Numbered from the stretch's first letter, positions 1-5,930 are shown. The stretch: DNA of 6,928 bases from an uncultured Burkholderiales bacterium (GCA_937925755.1 CALAMX010000112.1:1-6928); one strand, 5' to 3'. Notes: a model not told the origin generated them from the letters alone. A program made the numbers and translations.

Positions 1-197
1 CCACTGCTTGGATGCGCAACCCTACCCAAACCGAATACGGAGGACGCCCACCCATGGGGCCAACCGTGGGCATGTGCGGGGCGATGCGCGCATCTCACTC
101 CTGCCACGGCACCAACAGCTCCGTCTGCCGCAAACTTACGCTTGCGCGTGTTCTTCACCTGGAGCTCAAGGCCCGCTCCCAGACTGGCTTGCTTCAT
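1..197 (-). pseudogene. Decayed 5' end of an IS5-family transposase gene, truncated by the window edge
   Basis: Reading leftward from an ATG at 197-195, the minus strand encodes MKQASLGAG, then KNTRKRKF. A one-base shift near 132 moves the match into the next frame, giving LRQTELLVPWQE (133-98). That frame hits a TGA at 97-95 and continues as DARIAPHMP and then GGRPPY. The order Lys-Gln start, basic KTRKR-like stretch, VPW, I-x-P-H-x-P, GRPP and LRI matches the N-terminal region of IS5-family DDE transposases, as I recall that family. The frameshift plus the stop mean it cannot make a full transposase from this start. The catalytic DDE core would lie beyond the left edge and is not visible. 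The start is 52 bases inside the probable terminal repeat at 249-269, a usual spacing for an IS5-type element. The assignment to a transposase is fairly secure; the subgroup is not. Confidence 0.7.
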
Positions 198-248
198 TGT
201 CGTTCCCCTGGCACAGTGCGTCACAGATGTCACGGTAACCGGTCTGGA

Positions 249-269
249 GGGGTTTTGCAGAGATTCCCT
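249..269. repeat. Probable terminal inverted repeat of the IS5-type element lying to its left
   Basis: The plus strand reads GGGGTTTTGCAGAGATTCCC. Read inward on the minus strand it resembles IS5-type ends (a CTGCAAAACCCC core), and the transposase remnant begins 52 bases further in. A related 18-base sequence in the same orientation at 910-927 matches 15 of 18 positions, and inverted or direct relatives occur at 331-349 and 6184-6200. The opposite end of this element is outside the window, so the terminus cannot be proven here. Confidence 0.5.
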
Positions 270-316
270 TGCGCGGCATTGGCTCTGGCCGCTCGGCTTC
301 GCCTCGCTTGACCTGC
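267..316 (+). repeat. Left arm of a 50-bp imperfect inverted repeat around the REP block
   Basis: The reverse complement of this segment matches 838-887 at 45 of 50 positions, and all five differences are transitions. The two arms enclose 521 bases containing all the REP copies. The arm holds the core CGGCTTCGCC and ends in ACCTGC, which also forms a local hairpin with GCAGGT at 323-328. The outer few bases overlap the IS end at 249-269. It could be the terminal repeat of a non-autonomous element or two inverted insertions of one short repeat family. Confidence 0.75.
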
Positions 317-330
317 CATAAAGCAGGTTA

Positions 331-349
331 GAGACGCTCTGCATAACCC
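331..349 (-). repeat. IS-end-like sequence, inverted relative to 909-926
   Basis: The reverse complement of 331-348 is GGTTATGCAGAGCGTCTC. It equals the 17-base sequence at 6184-6200 with a single inserted C, so two distant intergenic sites share it almost exactly. Its orientation would make it the left end of an element extending rightward, with 909-926 as the right end about 596 bp away. No transposase lies between, so any such element would be non-autonomous. Confidence 0.45.
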
Positions 350-383
350 GGCGACCGGGATTGAGTGCCCGGAGCGCCGGGTT
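345..383. repeat. Nested hairpin-forming inverted repeat
   Basis: AACCCGGCG (345-353) is the exact reverse complement of CGCCGGGTT (375-383). Inside this, CCGGG (355-359) pairs with CCCGG (368-372), leaving an eight-base loop. Together they form a GC-rich stem of 14 pairs with small bulges. No T-run follows in either direction, so it is not a convincing intrinsic terminator. GAGACGC occurs on both sides (331-337 and 385-391). The right flank ends in GGTTCGA as in a tRNA T-arm, but no acceptor or anticodon stem fits around it. Confidence 0.6.
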
Positions 384-431
384 CGAGACGCATCATCGTG
401 ATGCACACCGCCTGCCGCGCTTGCGCCTCGT

Positions 432-520
432 GTAGGAGCGACGAGAGTCGCGACACGTCGTGATGTGTATCCCGTCGGTCGTTGTTGGTCGTTGTTGGTC
501 GCGACTGTCGTCGCTCCTAC
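432..520 (+). repeat. REP composite unit 1: GTAG-REP pair facing across 43 bases
   Basis: A forward REP at 432-454 begins GTAGGA and then folds as GCGAC-GAGA-GTCGC. An inverted copy occupies 498-520 and ends TCCTAC. The two full copies are complementary at 22 of 23 positions, so the unit can fold as two small hairpins or one long stem. The 43-base loop carries GTCGTTGTTG twice in tandem (479-488 and 489-498). The GTAG lead-in followed by a small palindrome is the known hallmark of REPs acted on by REP-associated tyrosine transposases; no such transposase gene is in the window. Confidence 0.85.
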
Positions 521-557
521 AGATGATGCTACACCGCTTGCCGCGCTTACGGCCCGG

Positions 558-646
558 GTAGGAGCGGCGAAAGCCGCGACATGTCGTGAGATACATCCCG
601 TCGGTCGTTGTTGGTCGTTGTTGGTCGCGACTGTCGTCGCTCCTAC
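558..646 (+). repeat. REP composite unit 2
   Basis: The forward REP at 558-580 folds as GCGGC-GAAA-GCCGC behind GTAGGA. The inverted copy at 624-646 is identical in sequence to the inverted copy of unit 1. The spacing is again exactly 43 bases, and the loop is nearly the same as in unit 1 (5 differences in 43). The stem base pair that is A-T in unit 1 is G-C here, changed on both sides. Confidence 0.85.
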
Positions 647-664
647 GAGATCGGCACGACAGGT

Positions 665-753
665 GTAGGAGCGGCGAAAGCCGCGACACGCCGTAGCATA
701 CACCCCGTGGGTCGTTGTTGGTTGTTTTCGGTCGCGACTCTCGTCGCTCCTAC
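665..753 (+). repeat. REP composite unit 3
   Basis: The forward REP at 665-687 is identical to that of unit 2. The inverted REP at 731-753 differs from the other inverted copies at one base. The loop is again 43 bases long but more diverged (about 10 differences from unit 2), including decay of the second GTCGTTGTTG copy. Unit 3 follows unit 2 after only 18 bases and lacks the GCCGCGCTT lead-in, so it is an older or truncated copy. Confidence 0.85.
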
Positions 754-776
754 GTGCCGCACCACCCGCCGTGTTG

Positions 777-837
777 GTCGAGACTTTCGTCGCTCCTACA
801 GATCGCTCCTACAGGTCGCGACTTTCGTCGCTCCTAC
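777..837 (-). repeat. Three further REP copies, one truncated
   Basis: All are in the inverted orientation. The copy at 777-799 has one stem mismatch (GCGAC against GTCTC). A fragment at 803-812 keeps only TCGCTCCTAC. The copy at 815-837 folds perfectly as GCGAC-GAAA-GTCGC. None has a forward partner, unlike the three upstream units. The last copy abuts the right arm of the 50-bp inverted repeat, which starts at 838. Confidence 0.8.
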
Positions 838-887
838 GCAGGTTAAGCGAGGCGAAGCCGAGCGGCCGGAGCCAACACCGCGTAAGG
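838..887 (-). repeat. Right arm of the 50-bp imperfect inverted repeat
   Basis: This is the partner of 267-316, with 45 of 50 positions complementary. It starts directly after the last REP copy and lies 22 bases before the IS-end-like sequence at 909-926. The central part holds GGCGAAGCC. Translation through this block is open in the rmuC frame back to about 608, but that is a by-product of repeats lacking stops and not coding sequence. Confidence 0.75.
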
Positions 888-908
888 CAGCGTTGCGCCC
901 GCTCAGCC

Positions 909-926
909 AGTTATGCAGAACTTCCC
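909..926 (+). repeat. IS-end-like sequence upstream of rmuC
   Basis: AGTTATGCAGAACTTCCC resembles the probable IS terminus at 249-269 in the same orientation: 15 of 18 positions over 910-927 against 252-269. It shares the GTTATGCAGA core with the sites at 331-349 (inverted) and 6184-6200. It ends 35 bases before the rmuC start codon, so any rmuC promoter overlaps or lies within repeat-derived DNA. It could be the right end of a non-autonomous element starting at 331. Confidence 0.4.
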
Positions 927-961
927 TAGCACTAGACCTAAGCGCTCGGTATCCTGTGTAC

Positions 962-2356
962 ATGTCCGTCGACACCGTCTTCGCTTTCCTACTCGGCCTG
1001 GCGCTGGGCCTCATCCTGCTCTTTTGGCAGCGCGCCCGTATTGCAGCACAGCGCAGCGCACTCACCGCGCGCCTCGAACAAGGCGAGGCAGCCCTGGCCG
1101 AGGTGCGCACCGCCTTGGCGGAAAGCGCCGCGGCGCTCGCGCGGCAGCAGCAGGAGAACGGCGAGCTCAAGGCGCAGGTGGCTGCCTTGGAGACACGGCT
1201 GGCACACGAGCGCGAGGCTACGGCAGAGAAGCTCAAACTCATCGAGGCGGCGCGCACCCAGCTCAGCGAGGCCTTCCAGGCCTTATCCGCCGAGGCGCTA
1301 CGCAACAACAACCAGGCCTTTCTCGACCTGGCCCGCCAGAGCCTGGCTGCGCAGCAGGAGGCGGCGCGCGGTGAGCTGGAGATGCGGCGCCAGGCAGTCG
1401 AGGCCATGATCAAACCGTTGGCCGAGTCGCTCGAGCGGCTCGGGCAGCAGACGCAGGCGCTGGAGCAGGCCCGGGCTGGTGCCTATGCCGGCCTGACCGA
1501 GCAAATCCGTGCGCTATTGGCCGCACAGGAGGGGCTCAGGACCGAGACCGGTCGGCTGGTGGCGGCCCTGCGCCGGCCCGAGGTACGCGGTCGCTGGGGT
1601 GAGCTACAGCTCAAGCGCGTGGTCGAGATGGCTGGCATGCAGGCGCACTGTGATTTTTATGAGCAGGAAAGCGGCGAGGCCGATGGCCGAAGGTCACGGC
1701 CGGACATGCTGGTGCGCCTGCCGGCGGGTAAGCATGTGGTCGTCGATGCCAAGGCGCCGCTGGCCGCTTATCTGGATGCCCTAGAGGCTGAAGGCGAGGC
1801 ACAGCGCCAGCACCATCTGGCCCGTTACGCGCGGCACGTGCGCGAGCACGTCCAGAGCCTTGGCGCCCGTGCCTACTGGGAGCAATTCCAGCCGGCGCCG
1901 GAGTTCGTGGTCCTGTTCCTGCCGGGTGAGGCCTTCTTCAGCGCGGCCCTCACCCAGGACCCGCAGCTCATCGAATATGCCAGCGAACACAAGGTCATCC
2001 TTGCCACCCCCACCACCCTGATCGCCCTGCTCAAGGCCGTCCATCACGGCTGGCGCGAGGCCGCGTTGGCCGAGAACGCACGCGCCATCAGTGAACTGGG
2101 CAGCCAGCTCTATGAGCGCTTGGCGAAATTGTCCGAGCACTGGTCGGCGGTGGGGCGCGGCCTGACCCAGGCCGTGGAGGCCTACAATCGCGCCACCGGT
2201 ACCCTGGAGAGCCGTGTTTTGGTCACCGCACGCCGCTTCGAGACCTTGCAGGCGGCCCCGAGCGGCCGCGAGATCCCCAGTTTGAGCCCTGTCGAGCAAA
2301 GCCCAAGGTCGCTTACGGCACCCGAATTCACCCAGACGGACACCCCCGGGGGCTGA
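962..2356 (+). CDS. rmuC: DNA recombination protein RmuC
   Basis: A 464-residue protein, close to the roughly 475 of E. coli RmuC. Residues 5-22 form one hydrophobic segment, a membrane anchor. A long charged and alanine-rich coiled coil follows (about 27-195), then the RmuC domain (about 200-430). Recognisable blocks are RGRWGELQLKRVVEMAGM (209-226), PDMLVRLP with VVVDAK (247-264), FVVLFLPGEAFF and ATPTTLIALLKAV (348-360). The PD...DAK pair fits the PD-(D/E)xK nuclease-like fold proposed for RmuC. The family is linked genetically to limiting inversions and rearrangements at short inverted repeats; the biochemical activity is less settled. The ATG at 962 is chosen because it starts directly before the membrane anchor. 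The frame stays open to 608, but only through REP DNA. No strong Shine-Dalgarno is visible. A GTG at 956 is possible. The C-terminal tail after about 430 is low in complexity. The transporter gene follows 19 bases later. Confidence 0.93.
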   Translation: MSVDTVFAFLLGLALGLILLFWQRARIAAQRSALTARLEQGEAALAEVRTALAESAAALARQQQENGELKAQVAALETRLAHEREATAEKLKLIEAARTQLSEAFQALSAEALRNNNQAFLDLARQSLAAQQEAARGELEMRRQAVEAMIKPLAESLERLGQQTQALEQARAGAYAGLTEQIRALLAAQEGLRTETGRLVAALRRPEVRGRWGELQLKRVVEMAGMQAHCDFYEQESGEADGRRSRPDMLVRLPAGKHVVVDAKAPLAAYLDALEAEGEAQRQHHLARYARHVREHVQSLGARAYWEQFQPAPEFVVLFLPGEAFFSAALTQDPQLIEYASEHKVILATPTTLIALLKAVHHGWREAALAENARAISELGSQLYERLAKLSEHWSAVGRGLTQAVEAYNRATGTLESRVLVTARRFETLQAAPSGREIPSLSPVEQSPRSLTAPEFTQTDTPGG

Positions 2357-2375
2357 GCCGCACCCCTCGCCCCCG

Positions 2376-3242
2376 ATGTCTTCCGCCTGGATGCTGGTCG
2401 CCGGCCTGAGCTTCGCCCTCATGGGGGTGTGGGTGAAGCTCGCAGCGCACTGGTTCTCCAGCCAAGAGCTGGTGTTCTACCGCTCGGCCTTCGGCCTGTT
2501 GCTGGTCTTGGGCGGCCTGGTCGCGCATGAGGGGATCGACGGCCTGCGCGGAGTCCTCGGGCCGCATCTTGCCCTGCACCTGCGCCGGGGGATCGTCGGT
2601 TTCGCGGCGCTTGCCACCTTTTTTCACAGCCTGACCCTGCTGCCGATGTCGGTGGCCATCACCCTCAACTACACCTCGCCCCTGTTTCTGACCCTTCTAC
2701 TGCCATTTACCCTAAAGGAACGCTTGCGCCCCACCCAGTATGCCGCGGTGGTCCTCGGCTTCGTTGGCGTGGCCCTGCTGCTACGCCCTTGGGAGTCGCG
2801 CGGTGACCTCGCCGCCGGCCTGATCGGCTTGGCCTCCGGTTTTCTCGCCGGGCTGGCCTATGTGCACGTGCGCGCCTTGGGGCGACTCGACGAACCGGAG
2901 TGGCGCACGGTGTTCTGGTTTGCCGCGGTCTCCAGCCTGGGCGGGGCGCTGTTTGCCAGCCTCGAGGGCTGGCAGCCGGAGGTGCTGCCGCATGCCGAGC
3001 TGCTGCTTATGCTGGGGCTGACGGCCACTTTGGGGCAACTGGCCATGACCCGTGCCTACCGCAAGGGGCAGACCGCCATGGTGGCGGCCTTCGCCTTCAG
3101 CACGGTGGTCTTCGGCAGCCTGCTGGATGTATTAATCTGGAAGGAGACGCTCCCAGCGCTGGCCTGGGCGGGGATCACGGTGACCGTCGCGGCGGGCGTC
3201 TGGGCGGCCATCCTCAACACGCGCGTGGAGAAGACGACATGA
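2376..3242 (+). CDS. EamA/DMT-superfamily transporter
   Basis: A 288-residue inner-membrane protein with ten predicted helices arranged as two EamA repeats (about 5-137 and 147-281), the normal length and build of the drug/metabolite transporter superfamily. Helices fall near 4-22, 33-50, 72-88, 93-110, 121-137, 147-163, 178-196, 207-222, 233-252 and 259-280. Family-typical pieces are FYRS at 34-37, LNYTSPLFLTLL at 97-108, KERL at 114-117 and QTAMVAAFAFSTVVF at 232-246. Members export or import small metabolites such as amino acids; the substrate cannot be read from sequence. The ATG at 2376 lies 19 bases after the rmuC stop with no clear ribosome binding site. The ATG at codon 6 is a possible alternative. 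It probably shares the rmuC transcript, and its stop codon overlaps the next start. Confidence 0.9.
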   Translation: MSSAWMLVAGLSFALMGVWVKLAAHWFSSQELVFYRSAFGLLLVLGGLVAHEGIDGLRGVLGPHLALHLRRGIVGFAALATFFHSLTLLPMSVAITLNYTSPLFLTLLLPFTLKERLRPTQYAAVVLGFVGVALLLRPWESRGDLAAGLIGLASGFLAGLAYVHVRALGRLDEPEWRTVFWFAAVSSLGGALFASLEGWQPEVLPHAELLLMLGLTATLGQLAMTRAYRKGQTAMVAAFAFSTVVFGSLLDVLIWKETLPALAWAGITVTVAAGVWAAILNTRVEKTT

Positions 3243-3586
3243 TCAGCATCTCGACCGAGGGTAATCTGGTGAGTGTGTCCGTGCTAGGGGAATTCACCCT
3301 GGCCGATTACCGCGACTTCGAACAGCATGTCCTGTACACGCTCGAATTCCAGGGCGGCGTGAACCTGCTGCTGGACCTACGCGACATGTTGAGCTACACC
3401 CTGGATGTGGCCTGGGAGGAGATCCGCTTCTCGCGTGAACACCGCTATGACTTCCGCAAGATCGCCGTGGTCACCACCGACCAGTGGCTGGTCTGGATCG
3501 CCTGGCTCAACCGCCTGTTCGTCGATGCCGAGATACGGGTATTCGATGATCCCGCTGTGGCCCTGGAATGGTTACAGGCCCCTTGA
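3239..3586 (+). CDS. SpoIIAA-like STAS-domain protein
   Basis: A 115-residue soluble protein that is a single SpoIIAA-like domain (the PF11964 type) and nothing else. The N-terminal strands are ISISTEGNLVSVSVLGEFT. A central LLLDLRDM (44-51) follows, then KIAVVTTDQWLVWIAWLNRLF (about 73-93), and the ending EIRVFDDPAVALEWL is typical of the family. The fold is that of anti-anti-sigma factors and transporter STAS domains, but this subgroup lacks the canonical phosphorylated serine motif and has no firmly established function. The ATG at 3239 overlaps the transporter stop in the four bases ATGA, indicating translational coupling. No anti-sigma partner is nearby, so a classical partner-switch role is not supported. 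Confidence 0.85.
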   Translation: MISISTEGNLVSVSVLGEFTLADYRDFEQHVLYTLEFQGGVNLLLDLRDMLSYTLDVAWEEIRFSREHRYDFRKIAVVTTDQWLVWIAWLNRLFVDAEIRVFDDPAVALEWLQAP

Positions 3587-3719
3587 GCCCATCTGGGCAC
3601 TTCGAAAACCGTCGCGAGCGGAACCGGCAGCCGCAGCCCACGCCGTCCTCTGGCCCAATTCGGGTCGCGCGGCAGGGTTTCGGGGCGCCCAGCCCGTTCC
3701 AGGCCGTGCTTGATGGGAC
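3587..3719. other. Convergent spacer between the rmuC operon and the GGDEF-EAL gene
   Basis: The spacer is 133 bases and holds no credible gene. GCCCATCTGGGC (3587-3598), starting directly after the forward stop, is a perfect short palindrome that could form a small hairpin, but no T-run follows. GGGCGCCC at 3683-3690 is a second short palindrome. Neither is a convincing intrinsic terminator, so transcription from the two sides may end in a Rho-dependent way or read into the opposing gene. Confidence 0.4.
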
Positions 3720-5648
3720 TCAAGCGGACCGTTGTCCTGATGCGGGTGTCGCCCGCAGACGGCGGATCAGCGTCTCCAGCTCGTCCGCCGGCAGGGGCGA
3801 GCCGAAATAATAGCCCTGGACCAGGTGACAGCCGGCCTGTTTGAGCAGGTTGAGCTGCTCCTCGTTCTCCACCCCCTCGGCGGTGACCTCGATGCCCAGC
3901 TTGCGTGCCATGGAGATGATGGCGGCAGCGATGGCGGCGTCGTCTGGGGTGAAATGGCTGTCGCGCACGAAGCTCTTGTCGATCTTCAGACGATGCACCG
4001 GTAGGCGGCGCAGATAGGCCAGCGAGGAGTAGCCGGTGCCGAAATCGTCGATGGCGAGCCGCACGCCAAGTTCCGTCAGGGCCTTGAGCTTGTCCATCAC
4101 CTCGGCATTGTGCTTCATCAGCACCGTCTCGGTGATCTCCAGCTCGAGCAGATTGGGGGCGAGGCCGGTCTTGTCCAGGGTGTCGCGCACCAGGCGGACG
4201 ATGTCGCAGGTATGTAGCTGGCGCACCGACAGATTGACCGACACCGTCAGGCCGTCGAGCCCTGCATCTGCCCAGGCGCGGGCCTGGCGGCAGGCCGTCT
4301 CGATGGCCCAGGCACCGAGCTGGTTGATCAGCCCCGACTGCTCGGCGATGGCGATGAAGTCGCCCGAGGCGAAGGTGCCGAATTCGGCCGACTTCCAGCG
4401 CAGCAAGGCCTCTACCCCAACGATCTGGCGCGTCTCGACCTCGACCTGGGGCTGGTAATAGAGCGCCAGCTCGCCGCGCTCCAGGGCGCGGCGCAGGCTC
4501 ATCTCGAAGGTGAAGTGCTGCAACGCTTTGAGATGCAGATCGGCCGAGAAGAATTGGTAGCTGTTCTTGCCGTTGTCCTTGGCCTGGTACATGGCGGCAT
4601 CCGCCCGTTTGAGTAGCGTGCTGGCATCCGCCCCATCGTTGGGACTAAGGGCGATGCCAATGCTGGCGCCGATGTAGACCGGTTGATCCAGCAACTCAAG
4701 CGGGCGGCTGAGCACCTGCAGGGTGCGCTCGGCAAACCGTGCGGCGGCATCGCGATCGGTGTTGGCGAGCACGATGCCGAACTCGTCACCCCCTAGGCGG
4801 CCCAGCCGTGCCTCGTGGCCGGCCAGGCGGGCGAGCCGCCGGCCCACCTCGCGCAGCAGGCGGTCGCCGATCTCGTGCCCCAGGGCTTCGTTGATGATCT
4901 TGAAGTTGTCCAGGTCGACAAACATCACCGTCACGGCGCCCCCCGCGCTGGCGGCGCTCGCCAGCGCGCGCTTGAGATGACGGCGGAACAAGACGCGGTT
5001 GGGTAGTCCGGTCAGGGCATCATAATTGGCCAGATGGCGCAGGCCCTGTTCCACCCGGAAGAGGCGTCGGCGTCGTCCGGCCGAGAGCATCCAGGCCAGG
5101 GCGAAGGAGGTCGCCATGATCAGGCTGGCGGCCAGGGCGAACCAGACGACGCGGTCATGGACGGGACGCAGGCTCGCCTTGACCAGTAGCCAACCGTTAC
5201 CGGCCGTAAGCGGCAGTTGCAAGGTAACGCGATCGAAGTCATAGCCAAGCGCTTGCCCGTTCGGCAGCAGCTGCGGTACTTCGTCGCTCGCGCGCCGGTA
5301 GTATGCCAGCAGCTTACCGTCGGCGCTGTAAGCGGCGGCGGCGAGGATCGTCGGCAGATGATCGAACTGCCGCATCATGTCTTGGGCCGCCTCCGTGTCG
5401 CCTTGGCTGAGCAGGGGGGCCAGGTGATGCCCGATCAGGGTGGCTTCGGCGCGCAGGCCCTCTACCAGGTCGTTGCGCGCCAAGCCGTATTGCCAGGCAA
5501 GCAAAGCCAGCAGCGCCAGCGTGTGGCTCAGAATGACCAGCGAGCGCTTGGCGCGCATGAGGATGCCGCGCAGGCGCATGCGTAAGACAGTGAAGCGGCC
5601 TTCCGCCTTGCGCAGCAGGCTGGTGGGGAGCAGGGTGTGCTGAGGCAT
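3720..5648 (-). CDS. Membrane-bound sensor GGDEF-EAL cyclic-di-GMP enzyme
   Basis: A 642-residue protein. Helix 1 is at about 36-56, a periplasmic region at about 57-165, and helix 2 at about 167-189. The GGDEF domain (about 205-368) and the EAL domain (about 380-630) follow. The periplasmic part is CHASE8-like (NDLVEGLRAEATLIG, then AYSADGKLLAYYRR); no HAMP is visible. The cyclase site is intact: D245, FKIINE, GHEIGD and GGDEF at 286-290. The inhibitory RxxD site five residues before GGDEF is absent; GHEA (277-280) stands there. The phosphodiesterase residues are all present: EAL at 413-415, N472, E504, DD at 534-535, K555, E591 and Q611. Either activity, or both, is therefore possible. It stands alone on its strand. 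The ATG at 5648 has only a weak ribosome binding site; M24 and M31 are alternatives. Confidence 0.94.
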   Translation of the reverse strand: MPQHTLLPTSLLRKAEGRFTVLRMRLRGILMRAKRSLVILSHTLALLALLAWQYGLARNDLVEGLRAEATLIGHHLAPLLSQGDTEAAQDMMRQFDHLPTILAAAAYSADGKLLAYYRRASDEVPQLLPNGQALGYDFDRVTLQLPLTAGNGWLLVKASLRPVHDRVVWFALAASLIMATSFALAWMLSAGRRRRLFRVEQGLRHLANYDALTGLPNRVLFRRHLKRALASAASAGGAVTVMFVDLDNFKIINEALGHEIGDRLLREVGRRLARLAGHEARLGRLGGDEFGIVLANTDRDAAARFAERTLQVLSRPLELLDQPVYIGASIGIALSPNDGADASTLLKRADAAMYQAKDNGKNSYQFFSADLHLKALQHFTFEMSLRRALERGELALYYQPQVEVETRQIVGVEALLRWKSAEFGTFASGDFIAIAEQSGLINQLGAWAIETACRQARAWADAGLDGLTVSVNLSVRQLHTCDIVRLVRDTLDKTGLAPNLLELEITETVLMKHNAEVMDKLKALTELGVRLAIDDFGTGYSSLAYLRRLPVHRLKIDKSFVRDSHFTPDDAAIAAAIISMARKLGIEVTAEGVENEEQLNLLKQAGCHLVQGYYFGSPLPADELETLIRRLRATPASGQRSA

Positions 5649-5666
5649 GAGGTATGGGCTCTACGC

Positions 5667-5695
5667 ATTCTAGCGGTAGTCCCGGGGATTGCCGA
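5667..5695 (-). promoter_or_regulatory. Candidate sigma-70 promoter for the GGDEF-EAL gene
   Basis: On the minus strand TCGGCA (5695-5690, four of six matches to the -35 consensus) is followed after exactly 17 bases by TAGAAT (5672-5667, five of six matches to the -10). The predicted start near 5660 would leave a leader of only about 11 bases, which fits the absence of a clear ribosome binding site. The call rests on consensus matching only. Confidence 0.35.
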
Positions 5696-5920
5696 AGACC
5701 GGCCAGGGCTTGAACAGGCTGGAAGACGCATACGCGCGTCGCGCAAACCGACTGCGCGAGCCGATTCAGTCTGGGGGTGTGTCAATTTGTGCAAATACGC
5801 TGATTGAGTGATTGGTTGCCCTCTTTTGCGACAAGCGCCGCGCAGTTGCGTTTGCAGCCGATGTCAATGCTTTTTTCCGTCAGAGGCACCCTGTTCGGAT
5901 CGGGCCCTCTTGCCGCAGCA
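5673..5920. other. Intergenic stretch with one palindrome and no gene
   Basis: No open frame here looks like a protein in either direction. The less GC-rich part at about 5777-5815 contains ATTTGTGCAAAT (5785-5796), a perfect inverted repeat of ATTTG and CAAAT around two bases. TTGACA on the minus strand at 5785-5780 has no -10 at suitable spacing. The palindrome might be an operator or another worn IS end, since GTTTGTGCAAA-type cores occur in IS5-family termini. Confidence 0.3.
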
Positions 5921-5930
5921 TGCGATGTCC

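Larger units (their letters stand above)
400..646 (+). repeat. Tandem duplication of about 121 bp containing two REP composite units
   Basis: Segment 400-520 is repeated at 525-646. Similarity covers the lead-in (GATGC, then ACACCGC, GCCGCGCTT), the forward REP, the 43-base loop and the reverse REP. The 89-bp composite parts (432-520 and 558-646) agree at about 81 of 89 positions. The lead-in differs by one indel and a few substitutions. This points to local amplification followed by drift, not independent insertion of each REP. Confidence 0.8.

Noticed and set aside
331..391. GGTTCGA with GC-rich stems as a possible tRNA
   Set aside because: No acceptor stem, anticodon arm or correct overall length can be drawn around the GGTTCGA.
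230..703. A 157-codon open frame on the minus strand with internally repeated protein sequence
   Set aside because: The repetition comes entirely from the REP units; open frames occur on both strands over the same DNA and none resembles a protein family.
432..837. Regularly spaced repeats as a possible CRISPR array
   Set aside because: Repeats alternate in orientation, the 43-base intervals are near copies of each other and not unique spacers, and no cas gene is present.
796..1413. A 205-codon minus-strand frame over the start of rmuC
   Set aside because: It is an antisense shadow of the alanine-rich coiled coil of RmuC, with Ser/Ala/Arg-rich sequence and no recognisable domain.
3587..3598. 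GCCCATCTGGGC as an intrinsic terminator of the rmuC operon
   Set aside because: The stem is short and no run of T follows; it is recorded only within the spacer description.
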